Assembly: GCA_018055515.1 (NCBI GenBank)
Contig: JAGPHL010000016.1
Location: 6,240-22,484 of the forward strand
Origin: Anaerolineae bacterium
Lineage (GTDB): Bacteria > Chloroflexota > Anaerolineae > B4-G1 > SLSP01
DNA length: 16,245 nucleotides
Reading direction: 5' to 3'
Shown here: positions 1 to 8,352 of the stretch, piece by piece
Position numbering within the stretch: position 1 is the first letter of the stretch
Layout of the letters: the number at the start of each line of letters is the position of its first letter
Position numbers and translations under genes: made by a program
Notes under the pieces: model-generated
The model's input: only the letters and a program-made list of their open reading frames with translations
Told to the model about the DNA's origin: nothing
The model's database searches: none

Positions 1-2637
1 GTGAATCCACAATTCTACAACAAATTCGGCCTTCCCGGACATGAGGGCCTCGATTTCATGGCCCCCATGGGAAGCGAAATCTACGCCGGCGCCGACGGCT
101 TTGTGAGCGACGTGCGGCTCGACGGCAACGCCAATCCCCTGCAACTGCCCTATGGCAATCAGGTCCGCGTGGAGCACGACGGCGGCTTCGAGACGATCTA
201 TGCACATCTCGAACAGGTCGTCGTGGTGCGCGGGCAATTCGTCCGCGCCGGACAGCTCATCGCGCTGGCGGATGACACGGGAAACTCCACCGGCTCCCAT
301 CTGCACCTCACGCTGAAGAAAAAGGGCGCGACCCAGGCGGGACAGACGACCTATCCGCACGACATCATTGACCCCACGCCCTACCTCAATCCCTTTCAGC
401 CCGGCGGGGTGGAGCCCACACCTCCCGCCCAGCCCACCCTCTACGTCACCGTAGACAGCCCGGAGCTGGGCTACCTCAACGTCCGCAAGGCCCCCTATAC
501 CGGCGCGGGACTGGTGGGGAGGGCGAATCACGGCACGCGCCTGGGCGTCCTCGAAGATGCCAGCCTGGCGCAGGGCAAGATCGGCCAGAATGGCCAGTGG
601 CTGTGGATTCGGACGCCCGATAATCAAGTGGGCTACGTCGCGGCCTGGTATGTGAAACTCGCGGCGACGCCGGCCCCTGCCCCGCCTCCGACCGTGCTCT
701 TTGTCGTGGTAGATAGCCCCGACGTCCCCCTCAAACTGCGCCAGGGACCGGGCGTGTCCTACGCCATCATCGCGGAGCTGCCCCATGCAACGCTGCTCAA
801 AGCGCTGGAAGCCGAAGCCGTCGTGAAGCAGAAAGTCGGCCAGCAGGGACAGTGGCTGAACGTGCAGGCGCCCAACGGCCAACAGGGATACGTCGCCGCC
901 TGGTACGTCAAACTGCAGACCCCCGAGGGTGTGCCCGTCGTCCCCCAGCCGACGGAAGGACCGGTGACCCACATCATCGTGGAAAGCCCCGACGCGGGCC
1001 TGCGCGTCCGCCAGCAGCCGACGACGAGCGCCGCGCAGGTCTGGTGGGTGCCCCATGGCGCCGTGCTCGAAGTGCTCGAGGATCCCGCCGGAGCCGGCAA
1101 GAAAGTCGGGCAGCAAGACCAATGGATCCGCGTCCGCACCCCCTCACGACACGAGGGGTTTGTAGCGGCGTGGTACGTGCGCGCGCCGCGCACAAGCGAC
1201 ACCCGCCGCCTGGCAACTGTCGCCGACCTGCCCAAGGGCCTCTCGCCGCACCTCTTCGGGATTCATGCCGCGCAGCTCAGCGACGACGTGGCCTTCCGCG
1301 ATGGCATCCGCGCGCTCTTCACGGGCAAGGGCAAAAAAGGCTGGGTCCTCTTCACCGAGTCGCTGGGACGGCATCCGGCCAACATCAGGCTGGATCAGAA
1401 CCTCCGCGGCCGGCTCTGGGACTGGGCGCAGCAGGGCTATGGCGTCATCATCCGCCTGAATCACGGCTATCATCCCAGCGGCACGCTGCCCATCTCCGCC
1501 GGCTACGACGATTTCGCCGCGACATGCGCCCGATGGGTGGAACTGTATCTCAAAGCCGACAGCGCCACCAACGCCCAGTACCAATGGACGATTCAGATCG
1601 GCAATGAGCAGAACAATCCCAGCGAGCATCCGGGGGATGACGGGCAGATCTTCGAGCACATCACGCCGGAGCGCTACGCGCTGGCCTTCAACAAAGTCTA
1701 TGCCGCCATCAAAGCCGTCTTGCCCGGCGCAGTCGTCTGCCCCGGCGCAGTGGATCCCTACAACTCGACGCCGCTGCCGCTGCTTGGCCAGGCCCGCTGG
1801 CGTCCCCTCGACTATTTCCAGGCCATGCTGGACAACATCCCGGCGCTGGATGGCTTCATCCTGCACGCCTACACGCACGGCCCCGCGCTCGACGCGATCA
1901 CTAACCTGGCCACTTTTGGGGATTCCCTGCTCAGCGACCATTACTTCGACTTCCAGACGTACCGGCTGTTCATGGAACGCATCCCGCTGAAATGGCGCGA
2001 TCTGCCCGTCTACCTCACGGAGACCAATCACATCTGCCGCCCGGGCGCCGCGCCGGCCTGCCTCCACGATCAGGGATGGGTGAACCAGAACACCGGCTGG
2101 GTGCGCGCCATGTACACCGAGATCCACCGCTGGAACCGGCAGCCCTACGCGCAGCAGATCCGTTGCGCCCTGCTCTATCGGTGGGACGGCGACGATTGGC
2201 GCATCGCCGATAAGCCCGGCGTCCAGGAGGACTTCCGGCAGGCGCTGGACAACGACTATCGCTGGCTGTTGCCTGAACCGGAATTGCTCGCCCGGGCCGC
2301 CGCCGTCCCGGCGGCAGCCGCGCTGGTCGCCGCGCCGGTCGCCGCGCCGGTCGCTGCCCCGCAGCCGCTAGAGCGGACTCTCGTGGCACCGGACAACCTC
2401 AAACGCATTTGGGGCATCGGTCCCAAAACCGAGACCGCGCTCAACGCCGCAGGCATCTTCCTCTTTGAACAGCTGGCAGCACTCACCCCCGAGGCGCTCC
2501 TGGATCTCCTCGGCGAGACAGCGTTGCGCGTCCGCTACACCGCCACCTGGCCTGAGCAAGCGCGTCTGCTGGTCGAACAGCGTCACGACAAATTGCTCGA
2601 CCTGCAACGCCGGCTGGGGCGCGGTCGCCCGCGCTAA
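1..2637 (+). CDS. Multidomain cell-wall hydrolase: M23 peptidase, three SH3 repeats, glycosidase-like TIM barrel, C-terminal helix-hairpin-helix (5' truncated)
   Basis: Reads open from the first base, so the 5' end is probably cut; the initial GTG more likely encodes an internal Val before NPQFYNKFGLPGHEGLDF, a stretch usually inside the M23 domain. Residue numbers count from base 1. Residues 1-135 form a LytM/M23 zinc endopeptidase with HxxxD (H14, D18), YAH (H69) and HLH (H100, H102), so the metal and catalytic residues look intact. Three SH3-like repeats follow (about 145-222, 229-304, 321-396), each ending in AAWYV. Residues 400-760 resemble a clan GH-A TIM barrel: GNEQNN (E536) fits the acid/base and YLTETNH (E674) the nucleophile. 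An Ala/Pro linker leads to a helix-hairpin-helix (about 796-876; GIGPKTE). A secreted or surface peptidoglycan hydrolase is likely, but the signal peptide lies outside the window. The glycosidase substrate is unknown. Confidence 0.85.
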   Translation: MNPQFYNKFGLPGHEGLDFMAPMGSEIYAGADGFVSDVRLDGNANPLQLPYGNQVRVEHDGGFETIYAHLEQVVVVRGQFVRAGQLIALADDTGNSTGSHLHLTLKKKGATQAGQTTYPHDIIDPTPYLNPFQPGGVEPTPPAQPTLYVTVDSPELGYLNVRKAPYTGAGLVGRANHGTRLGVLEDASLAQGKIGQNGQWLWIRTPDNQVGYVAAWYVKLAATPAPAPPPTVLFVVVDSPDVPLKLRQGPGVSYAIIAELPHATLLKALEAEAVVKQKVGQQGQWLNVQAPNGQQGYVAAWYVKLQTPEGVPVVPQPTEGPVTHIIVESPDAGLRVRQQPTTSAAQVWWVPHGAVLEVLEDPAGAGKKVGQQDQWIRVRTPSRHEGFVAAWYVRAPRTSDTRRLATVADLPKGLSPHLFGIHAAQLSDDVAFRDGIRALFTGKGKKGWVLFTESLGRHPANIRLDQNLRGRLWDWAQQGYGVIIRLNHGYHPSGTLPISAGYDDFAATCARWVELYLKADSATNAQYQWTIQIGNEQNNPSEHPGDDGQIFEHITPERYALAFNKVYAAIKAVLPGAVVCPGAVDPYNSTPLPLLGQARWRPLDYFQAMLDNIPALDGFILHAYTHGPALDAITNLATFGDSLLSDHYFDFQTYRLFMERIPLKWRDLPVYLTETNHICRPGAAPACLHDQGWVNQNTGWVRAMYTEIHRWNRQPYAQQIRCALLYRWDGDDWRIADKPGVQEDFRQALDNDYRWLLPEPELLARAAAVPAAAALVAAPVAAPVAAPQPLERTLVAPDNLKRIWGIGPKTETALNAAGIFLFEQLAALTPEALLDLLGETALRVRYTATWPEQARLLVEQRHDKLLDLQRRLGRGRPR
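2326..2361 (+). repeat. 12-bp tandem repeat coding Val-Ala-Ala-Pro
   Basis: Two exact copies of GTCGCCGCGCCG (2326-2337, 2338-2349) and a third with two mismatches (2350-2361) encode VAAPVAAPVAAP. They form the flexible linker between the TIM barrel and the helix-hairpin-helix of the first gene. Unit number could vary between strains by slippage. Confidence 0.85.
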
Positions 2638-2646
2638 CGCGGGGCC

Positions 2647-2674
2647 TTGTCCAGCCCGAATCTCATGTTAAAAT
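2647..2674 (+). promoter_or_regulatory. Candidate promoter of trmD, leaderless type
   Basis: TTGTCC (2647-2652), a 16-base spacer and TAAAAT (2669-2674) resemble a housekeeping promoter. The expected transcription start, about 7 bases past the -10 box, falls on or next to the trmD ATG at 2682. The only Shine-Dalgarno-like element is AAGG at 2675-2678, three bases from the start codon, which is too close to work well. The 44-base gap after the previous gene holds no terminator. Assignment is by eye. Confidence 0.4.
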
Positions 2675-2681
2675 AAGGCTG

Positions 2682-3431
<750 letters not shown>

Positions 3432-3434
3432 AAC

Positions 3435-4007
3435 ATGGAAACTTCCCTGGTAGAACAGCTCCAGCGAGGCGACTTGAATGCCCTCGGGGAGCTCTACGAG
3501 CGGTACAAAGGCCTGGTCTACCGTGTCGCCCTGGCTGCCACACGCGACCATCGCGCCGCTGAAGACATCCTCCAGGAATGCTTCGTGCGCCTCTACACCT
3601 ACGCCAGGACCATTGACCCTCACCGCCCCCTCGAACCATGGCTGTACCGCGTCACGCTCAACCTGGTCTACGATTGGTCCGCCAAAATCCACTGGGCGCA
3701 GCCGATCGAAGACCTGCTGGAATGGGTGTCGGGCTTGCCGAGCATGTTCCCGGCCCCCGATCATCGCACCGAAGAGCGGGAAACTGCCGCCCTGATCCGC
3801 GAGGTCATCGCTGATCTGCCCTCCTCACATCGCGCCGTCGTGGTGCTCTTCTACATCGAAGAGCTGCCCCTCGACGAAATCGCGCGAATCCTGGACCTGC
3901 CGGTAGGCACCGTGAAGTCACGCCTGCACTATGCGCGCGAGCGCCTGCGCGAAGCGCTCATCCAACGTCAGCGGCCCGTGCCTGAGCTCCAATATGAGTT
4001 CACATGA
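3435..4007 (+). CDS. ECF-type RNA polymerase sigma factor
   Basis: A 190-residue two-domain sigma-70 family protein of the extracytoplasmic-function group, which redirects RNA polymerase to a small regulon. Region 2 spans about 17-82, with the core-binding and -10-reading helices (AAEDILQECFVRLYTYA). A variable linker (about 85-118) follows, then region 4 at about 120-175 with the helix-turn-helix LDEIARILDLPVGTVKSRLHYARERLREAL that contacts the -35. AAGGA (3424-3428) sits 6 bases before the ATG and overlaps the end of trmD, so translation is probably coupled to trmD. No anti-sigma gene with a membrane helix or zinc-binding motif follows; the next gene is a binding lipoprotein. Target promoters cannot be predicted from this window. 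Confidence 0.93.
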   Translation: METSLVEQLQRGDLNALGELYERYKGLVYRVALAATRDHRAAEDILQECFVRLYTYARTIDPHRPLEPWLYRVTLNLVYDWSAKIHWAQPIEDLLEWVSGLPSMFPAPDHRTEERETAALIREVIADLPSSHRAVVVLFYIEELPLDEIARILDLPVGTVKSRLHYARERLREALIQRQRPVPELQYEFT

Positions 4008-4015
4008 CGCCCCGG

Positions 4016-4037
4016 CAGCGAGGCGCGCACCTCGCTG
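4016..4037 (+). other. Intercistronic hairpin between sigma gene and lipoprotein gene
   Basis: An 8-bp perfect stem (CAGCGAGG 4016-4023 with CCTCGCTG 4030-4037) closes a 6-base loop, 8 bases after the sigma stop codon. No T-run follows, so it is not a classical terminator; it may slow transcription or protect an mRNA end. Confidence 0.45.
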
Positions 4038-4082
4038 AGGCCCACTGCAATGCTCCCCCATAGGGTGTTTCAGGAGTCCTGC

Positions 4083-6050
4083 ATGAGAAAAAGAAAGTGG
4101 TGGGAGTCTCTTGTCCCGCTGTTGATCTGGGGTCTACTGGTCGGCTGTACGAATCTTCCGACGACAAGTCCTCTCTTCACCCCGCCAGGGGGAACGGCCA
4201 CCGCCAGCGTCACCGTGGAAGCGTCCGCCACCGCGACCCCCACTGCTACCGCGACGCCAACGCCTACCGCGACCTCCACCCCTCCACCGCCCACGACCCT
4301 CACCGTGTGCCAGGAGCAGGAGCCTGAATCCCTGTATTGGTACAGCAGCGCCTCACAGCGCACCGCCCGTCACGTCCTGCAAGCGCTGTACGATGGCCCT
4401 GTGGACTATCGCGCTTACACCTATCAGCCCGTCATCCTTGAACGGCTGCCGGAGTTGGAGAACGGGGACATCAACCTCAAGAAAGTCATCCTGCAGGCAG
4501 GAGATCACGCCGTAGACGCCGAAAACAATCCCGTTACCCTCGCGGAGGGAATGTCCGTGCGTCCGGCCGGATGCTACAGCGCCGCCTGCGCGGTGACCTT
4601 CACCGGCGAGCCCGTGGAAATGGAGCAGCTGGAGATCACGTTCCACCTGCGGCAGGACGTGCGCTGGTCCGATGACACCCCGGTGACGGCAGACGACTCC
4701 GTCTACAGCTTTGAGCTCGACGCCGACCCCGCGACCCCCACCGACAAAAAAGTGATCAACCGCACCGCCAGCTACCGCGCGCAAGATACCTGCACCGTGG
4801 TCTGGACCGGCCTGCCGGGCTACATCCCCCCGCTCTACGTCGCCACCTTCTGGACACCCCTGCCGCGTCAGTTGTGGCAGGAGACCCTGGGATATGACGC
4901 CGCCGACCTGCTTCACGTCCCCGAATCCACCCGCGCCCCGATGGGATGGGGAGCCTTCATGGTCGAAGAGTGGCTGCCGGGCAAATATCTCACCCTCGTG
5001 CGCAATCCGGCCTACTTCCGTGCGGGGGAAGGGCAGCCCGCTGTGGATAAAATCGTCTTCCGCTTCGTGCCCGATGTGAACGACGCCCTCGCCCAATTGC
5101 TTGCCGGCAGGTGCGACATCATCCCCGAGCGCGCCGACCTGGAAACGCTCGCCCCCCTCTTGCTGCAATTGGAAAAGCAGGAGCTGGCGCGCCCTTTCTT
5201 CACCCCTGATAGCCGCTGGGAACACCTCGATTTCGGCATCAACCCGGCGTCGAACACCAAACGCCCCGACTTCTTCGAGGACGTGCGGGTACGGCAGGCG
5301 ATCGCCTATTGCCTCAACCGCGAGGGCGTGATCCAGGATCAAATGTATGGGAAGTCGGTGGTCCCCGCTTCCTATCTCCCGCCGCAGCACCCCCTCGCCG
5401 TGGCCGATCTGCCCACCTACCCCTACGACCCGGAACGCGGTCAGGCGCTGCTGGACGAAGTCGGCTGGCGTGACGAGGACGGCAACGGCATCCGCGAAGC
5501 GCACGGCATCCCCGGCATCCGCGAGAAGACCCCCCTGGCGTTTCGCTGGCAATCCACAACGGCCTCGTCGTCCGCGTATCTGGAGCGTTTCCAGAGCGAC
5601 CTGGCCCTCTGCGGGATGGAGGTCACCTTGAGCCAGCTGCCGGTGACGGAATTTTTTGCCATGAGCGCCGATGGGCCGTTGTTCGGGCGCAACTTCGAGC
5701 TGGCGTCCTTCGCCTGGATGACCGACCTCGATCCCCCTCCCTGCGCCCGCTACATGAGCACCGCCATTCCCAGCGCCGCCAACAACTGGACTGGCCTGAA
5801 TCTGCCGGGCTTCATTGACGCGGCTTTCGATGCCGCGTGTGCTCAGGCACAGAATGCGCTGCCGGGGTCGCCGGACTTCATCGCGGGGCATCAAGCAGCG
5901 CAACGCCGCTTCGCTGAACAATTGCCTGCCTTGCCCCTTTTCCTGCGGCTCAAGCTTTCCGTCACACGGCCTGAAGTCAGCGGCTTTGCCCCCGATGCAA
6001 CGACGAATTCCAGCCTGTGGAATATCGAGAGCCTCAGTCTGCAGCCCTGA
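4083..6050 (+). CDS. ABC transporter family-5 substrate-binding lipoprotein, no permease adjacent on its strand
   Basis: Start set at 4083 rather than the upstream in-frame ATG (4050): AGGAG (4072-4076) lies 6 bases before it, and the protein then opens with a lipoprotein signal (MRKRKWWE, hydrophobic core, LLVGC, lipidated Cys22). The mature part begins with a Thr/Pro/Ala-rich tether (about 35-80), then the family-5 (DppA/OppA) fold, starting LTVCQEQEPESLYWYSS, with FHLRQDVRWSDDTPVTADD and PLYVATFWTPLPR. About 655 residues, a little longer than the usual 500-600. It would capture peptides or other small solutes outside the membrane. It faces the importer operon convergently and might share its permeases, or serve as a receptor under the preceding sigma gene; neither is shown. 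Substrate unknown. Confidence 0.9.
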   Translation: MRKRKWWESLVPLLIWGLLVGCTNLPTTSPLFTPPGGTATASVTVEASATATPTATATPTPTATSTPPPPTTLTVCQEQEPESLYWYSSASQRTARHVLQALYDGPVDYRAYTYQPVILERLPELENGDINLKKVILQAGDHAVDAENNPVTLAEGMSVRPAGCYSAACAVTFTGEPVEMEQLEITFHLRQDVRWSDDTPVTADDSVYSFELDADPATPTDKKVINRTASYRAQDTCTVVWTGLPGYIPPLYVATFWTPLPRQLWQETLGYDAADLLHVPESTRAPMGWGAFMVEEWLPGKYLTLVRNPAYFRAGEGQPAVDKIVFRFVPDVNDALAQLLAGRCDIIPERADLETLAPLLLQLEKQELARPFFTPDSRWEHLDFGINPASNTKRPDFFEDVRVRQAIAYCLNREGVIQDQMYGKSVVPASYLPPQHPLAVADLPTYPYDPERGQALLDEVGWRDEDGNGIREAHGIPGIREKTPLAFRWQSTTASSSAYLERFQSDLALCGMEVTLSQLPVTEFFAMSADGPLFGRNFELASFAWMTDLDPPPCARYMSTAIPSAANNWTGLNLPGFIDAAFDAACAQAQNALPGSPDFIAGHQAAQRRFAEQLPALPLFLRLKLSVTRPEVSGFAPDATTNSSLWNIESLSLQP

Positions 6051-6072
6051 AATCCGGCTGCGTTCCTCCCCC

Positions 6073-6111
6073 AAAAAAACGTTCCCGTCTGGAAAGCCAG
6101 ACGGGAACGTT
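6073..6111 (-). terminator. Rho-independent terminator of the importer operon
   Basis: A perfect 15-bp stem (6078-6092 with 6097-6111) and 4-base loop are followed, reading the minus strand, by a run of seven T (6079 down to 6073, two of them in the stem). It begins 22 bases after the stop of the last operon gene at 6134. On the plus strand, where the lipoprotein gene ends at 6050, the hairpin lacks a T-run, but it may still partly block convergent transcription. Confidence 0.88.
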
Positions 6112-6133
6112 GTGTCTCAACAGCGAGCGGCGC

Positions 6134-6337
6134 TCAGTCCTTATGGCGCCGGGCGTAGGTCGCGCCACCGATGATCCCCAGAAACAGCCCTGCCACGGAA
6201 ACGAAATAGGCGATGAAGTTCAGCGCGAAGGTTGACTTCAGCACGCCCAACACCATCAGCAATGGCAACACGGCGCCGGCGACGACCAGACCCAGGCCGA
6301 GCGCTATCGTGTGCGAGGGCTGCCAGCGTCCGCTCAT
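6134..6337 (-). CDS. Small two-helix membrane protein, last gene of importer operon
   Basis: I do not recognise a named family. From the ATG at 6337, which overlaps the ATPase stop as ATGA (6334-6337), the protein has 67 residues; an upstream in-frame ATG at 6352 is less likely. Two hydrophobic segments (about 11-33 and 40-62) are joined by a short loop (KSTFALN), and the tail ends in basic ARRHKD. Gly/Val-rich helices of this kind are typical of small inner-membrane proteins. Tight coupling to the ATPase gene and the terminator just downstream support a real, co-expressed gene. It could be an accessory subunit of the importer or an unrelated passenger; the sequence does not say which. Confidence 0.72.
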   Translation of the reverse strand: MSGRWQPSHTIALGLGLVVAGAVLPLLMVLGVLKSTFALNFIAYFVSVAGLFLGIIGGATYARRHKD

Positions 6338-7374
6338 CGGTGCAACCAGCACGCGACCAGATGGTGCGGTTCCGGTTCAAAGTGCGGCGGCTCTTCCACG
6401 TCACACAGCCCCTTCATCATGTACGCACAGCGGGGATGGAACCGACAGCCGGTCGGCGGCTTGACCAGACTGGGCGGCTCGCCCGGCGGCACATCGCGGA
6501 AGCGCGTCGCGTTGTCCGCGTCGGGATCCGAAGTCGCCGACAACAACGCCATCGTATACGGATGCAGCGGGTTGCGGATCAAGTCATCAATCAACGACTT
6601 TTCCACCGCCTGGCCGGCATACATCACAAAAATCCGCTCCGAGAAATAGCGCACCGTCGAAAGATCGTGGGTGATGTAAATCACGGCGAGATGGTGACGA
6701 TCCTGCAAGGCGCGCAACAGTTTGAGGATTTCCACGCGCACCGAGGCATCCAGCATCGAGACCGGCTCATCCGCGACGATGAGCTTCGGCTCCAGGAGCA
6801 TCGCCCGCGCGATCACCACCCGCTGCTGCTGCCCGCCGCTGAGCATGTGCGGGAACTTGGGCAGGAAATCTTCCACGGGGCTCATCTTGACTTCTTCCAG
6901 CGCGTTGCGGATGCGCGCCTCCCGCTCCGACCGGCTCTTAATGCCATTGATGATTTGCGGCTCCTCGAGGATCCGCTGGACGCTCATGAAGGGCGCCAGC
7001 GCGCCGTAGGGGTCTTGCTGGATGTAGCCCACCTGCGAGCGGTACAGCCGCAACGCCCGCCCCTTGAGATCGTTCAACCGCCGTCCCTCAAAGAAAAGAT
7101 CGCCATTGGTGGGGCGATGCAACGCCAGAATAGTCTTCATCAGGCTGGATTTGCCACAACCGCTCTCGCCGACGATGGCGATCGTCTCGCTGTGATGCAG
7201 ATCGAAAGTCACACCGTCCACGGCGCGGACGTAGCCGGCATGGCCAAAACCGAAACGGCGCAGTTCGAACCACACCCGCAAGTCCTGCACCGAGAGCAAC
7301 ACATCCTCTTGGGGGAGCTCCGCAGCCGTCGCCGCAGTCCCTCCCACCTGAGCTGTTCCTGTCATCGTGTTCAT
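6334..7374 (-). CDS. Oligopeptide-type ABC importer ATPase, OppF/DppF class
   Basis: 346-residue cytoplasmic ATPase that pairs with the upstream ATPase to power uptake. Walker A GESGCGKSS (69-77), Q-loop Gln120, signature LSGGQQQR (178-185), Walker B LIVADEP (198-204) and switch His236 are all present, so it should be catalytic. The C-terminal oligopeptide/dipeptide domain has Cys310, 316, 324 and 342; equivalent cysteines bind a 4Fe-4S cluster in related DppD proteins. The first about 25 residues (Gly/Ala/Thr-rich) are a non-conserved extension. AAGGAG, inside the end of the previous gene (7384-7390), serves the ATG at 7374; a second ATG three codons in is possible. It overlaps the small membrane gene by four bases. 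Confidence 0.95.
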   Translation of the reverse strand: MNTMTGTAQVGGTAATAAELPQEDVLLSVQDLRVWFELRRFGFGHAGYVRAVDGVTFDLHHSETIAIVGESGCGKSSLMKTILALHRPTNGDLFFEGRRLNDLKGRALRLYRSQVGYIQQDPYGALAPFMSVQRILEEPQIINGIKSRSEREARIRNALEEVKMSPVEDFLPKFPHMLSGGQQQRVVIARAMLLEPKLIVADEPVSMLDASVRVEILKLLRALQDRHHLAVIYITHDLSTVRYFSERIFVMYAGQAVEKSLIDDLIRNPLHPYTMALLSATSDPDADNATRFRDVPPGEPPSLVKPPTGCRFHPRCAYMMKGLCDVEEPPHFEPEPHHLVACWLHR

Positions 7375-7389
7375 CTTGTACCTGCTCCT

Positions 7390-8349
7390 TTAGGCCACAT
7401 GCAGCCAGCACTTGACCGTGCGGCCGTCCTGGCGGATGGTGGGGGGATCCTCGGCGCACCGCGCGAAACGTTGCGGGCACCGCTCCGCAAAGCGACATCC
7501 CGTCGGCGGATTGATCAGGCTGGGAGGCTGCCCCACGATGAAATCCGGTTCCCGGTTACCGCGCAGACGCGGGACACTGTCCATGAGCTTGCGCGAATAA
7601 GGATGGAGCGGCTCCGTGAAGAAACGATGCGCGTCCCCCGTCTCCACGATCTGCCCGGCGTACATCACGGCGACGCTATCGGCCAGCTCGCTGGAGGTGG
7701 CAATATCGTGCGTGATCAGGATGAAGCTCATGCCGAGCTCGCTCTTGATGCGCTTGAGCACGTTGAAGATATTCGCCTGCGTCAACACATCCAGCGCCGA
7801 GGTCGGCTCGTCCAGCACGATCAGGTCGGGCGCGGTCACCAACGACATGGCAATCGCCACCCGCTGCCGCATGCCACCGCTCAACTCGAAGGCATACCGC
7901 TCAAGAAAGTCCAGCGGCACCCCCACATGCTGGAACATCTTGCGCGCCTGCGCCAGCGCCGTTTCCTTATCCATGGCATTGTGAATGATCGCCGGCTCCG
8001 CTACCTGATCGCCCACTTTGAGCACCGGGTTGAGCGCATTCATCGCCGCCTGCGGCACCATGGAGATCTTGATCCAACGCACATTGCGGCGGTAATCCTC
8101 ATCACCGAGTTGCATTACATCCGTATCATGCAAGTAGACTTTTCCAGAATAGGTCTCGACATTACGGGGCAACAGCCGCAGAATGGCCTTGGCCAACGAG
8201 GTCTTGCCGCAGCCGGATTCTCCCACCACGACGACGGCCCGGTTCGTTTCCAGGTCGAAGTTCACGCCGTCTACAGCGCGCACCGTGCCTTTGCCTGCCC
8301 GAAAATGGAGCTTCAAATCTTCGATATGGAGTAAAGTTTTCTCAGGCAT
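7390..8349 (-). CDS. Oligopeptide-type ABC importer ATPase, OppD/DppD class
   Basis: 319-residue ATPase of the same importer. Walker A GESGCGKTS (43-51), Q-loop Gln100, signature LSGGMRQR (156-163), Walker B LIVLDEP (176-182) and switch His214 are intact. The C-terminal domain contains PPSLINPPTGCRF and Cys285, 291, 298 and 314 (C-x5-C-x6-C-x15-C), the pattern that holds a 4Fe-4S cluster in characterised DppD. GGGAGG, lying inside the last codons of the permease gene, is 8 bases from the ATG, so initiation is probably coupled. D and F differ at the signature (GGMRQR against GGQQQR), as usual for heterodimeric ATPase pairs. Confidence 0.95.
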   Translation of the reverse strand: MPEKTLLHIEDLKLHFRAGKGTVRAVDGVNFDLETNRAVVVVGESGCGKTSLAKAILRLLPRNVETYSGKVYLHDTDVMQLGDEDYRRNVRWIKISMVPQAAMNALNPVLKVGDQVAEPAIIHNAMDKETALAQARKMFQHVGVPLDFLERYAFELSGGMRQRVAIAMSLVTAPDLIVLDEPTSALDVLTQANIFNVLKRIKSELGMSFILITHDIATSSELADSVAVMYAGQIVETGDAHRFFTEPLHPYSRKLMDSVPRLRGNREPDFIVGQPPSLINPPTGCRFAERCPQRFARCAEDPPTIRQDGRTVKCWLHVA

Positions 8350-8352
8350 GGC

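Noticed and set aside
1144..2127. 327-codon open frame on the minus strand
   Set aside because: Antisense to the TIM-barrel region of the first gene, with no recognisable domain.
4353..6074. 573-codon open frame on the minus strand
   Set aside because: Antisense to the orphan lipoprotein gene; no domain recognised, and it runs up to the terminator only because stop codons are rare in this frame.
6232..8334. 700-codon open frame on the plus strand
   Set aside because: It lies antisense to the two ATPase genes, whose motifs are complete. Its translation is rich in His, Arg and Gln with no recognisable domain, as expected of a GC-rich shadow frame.
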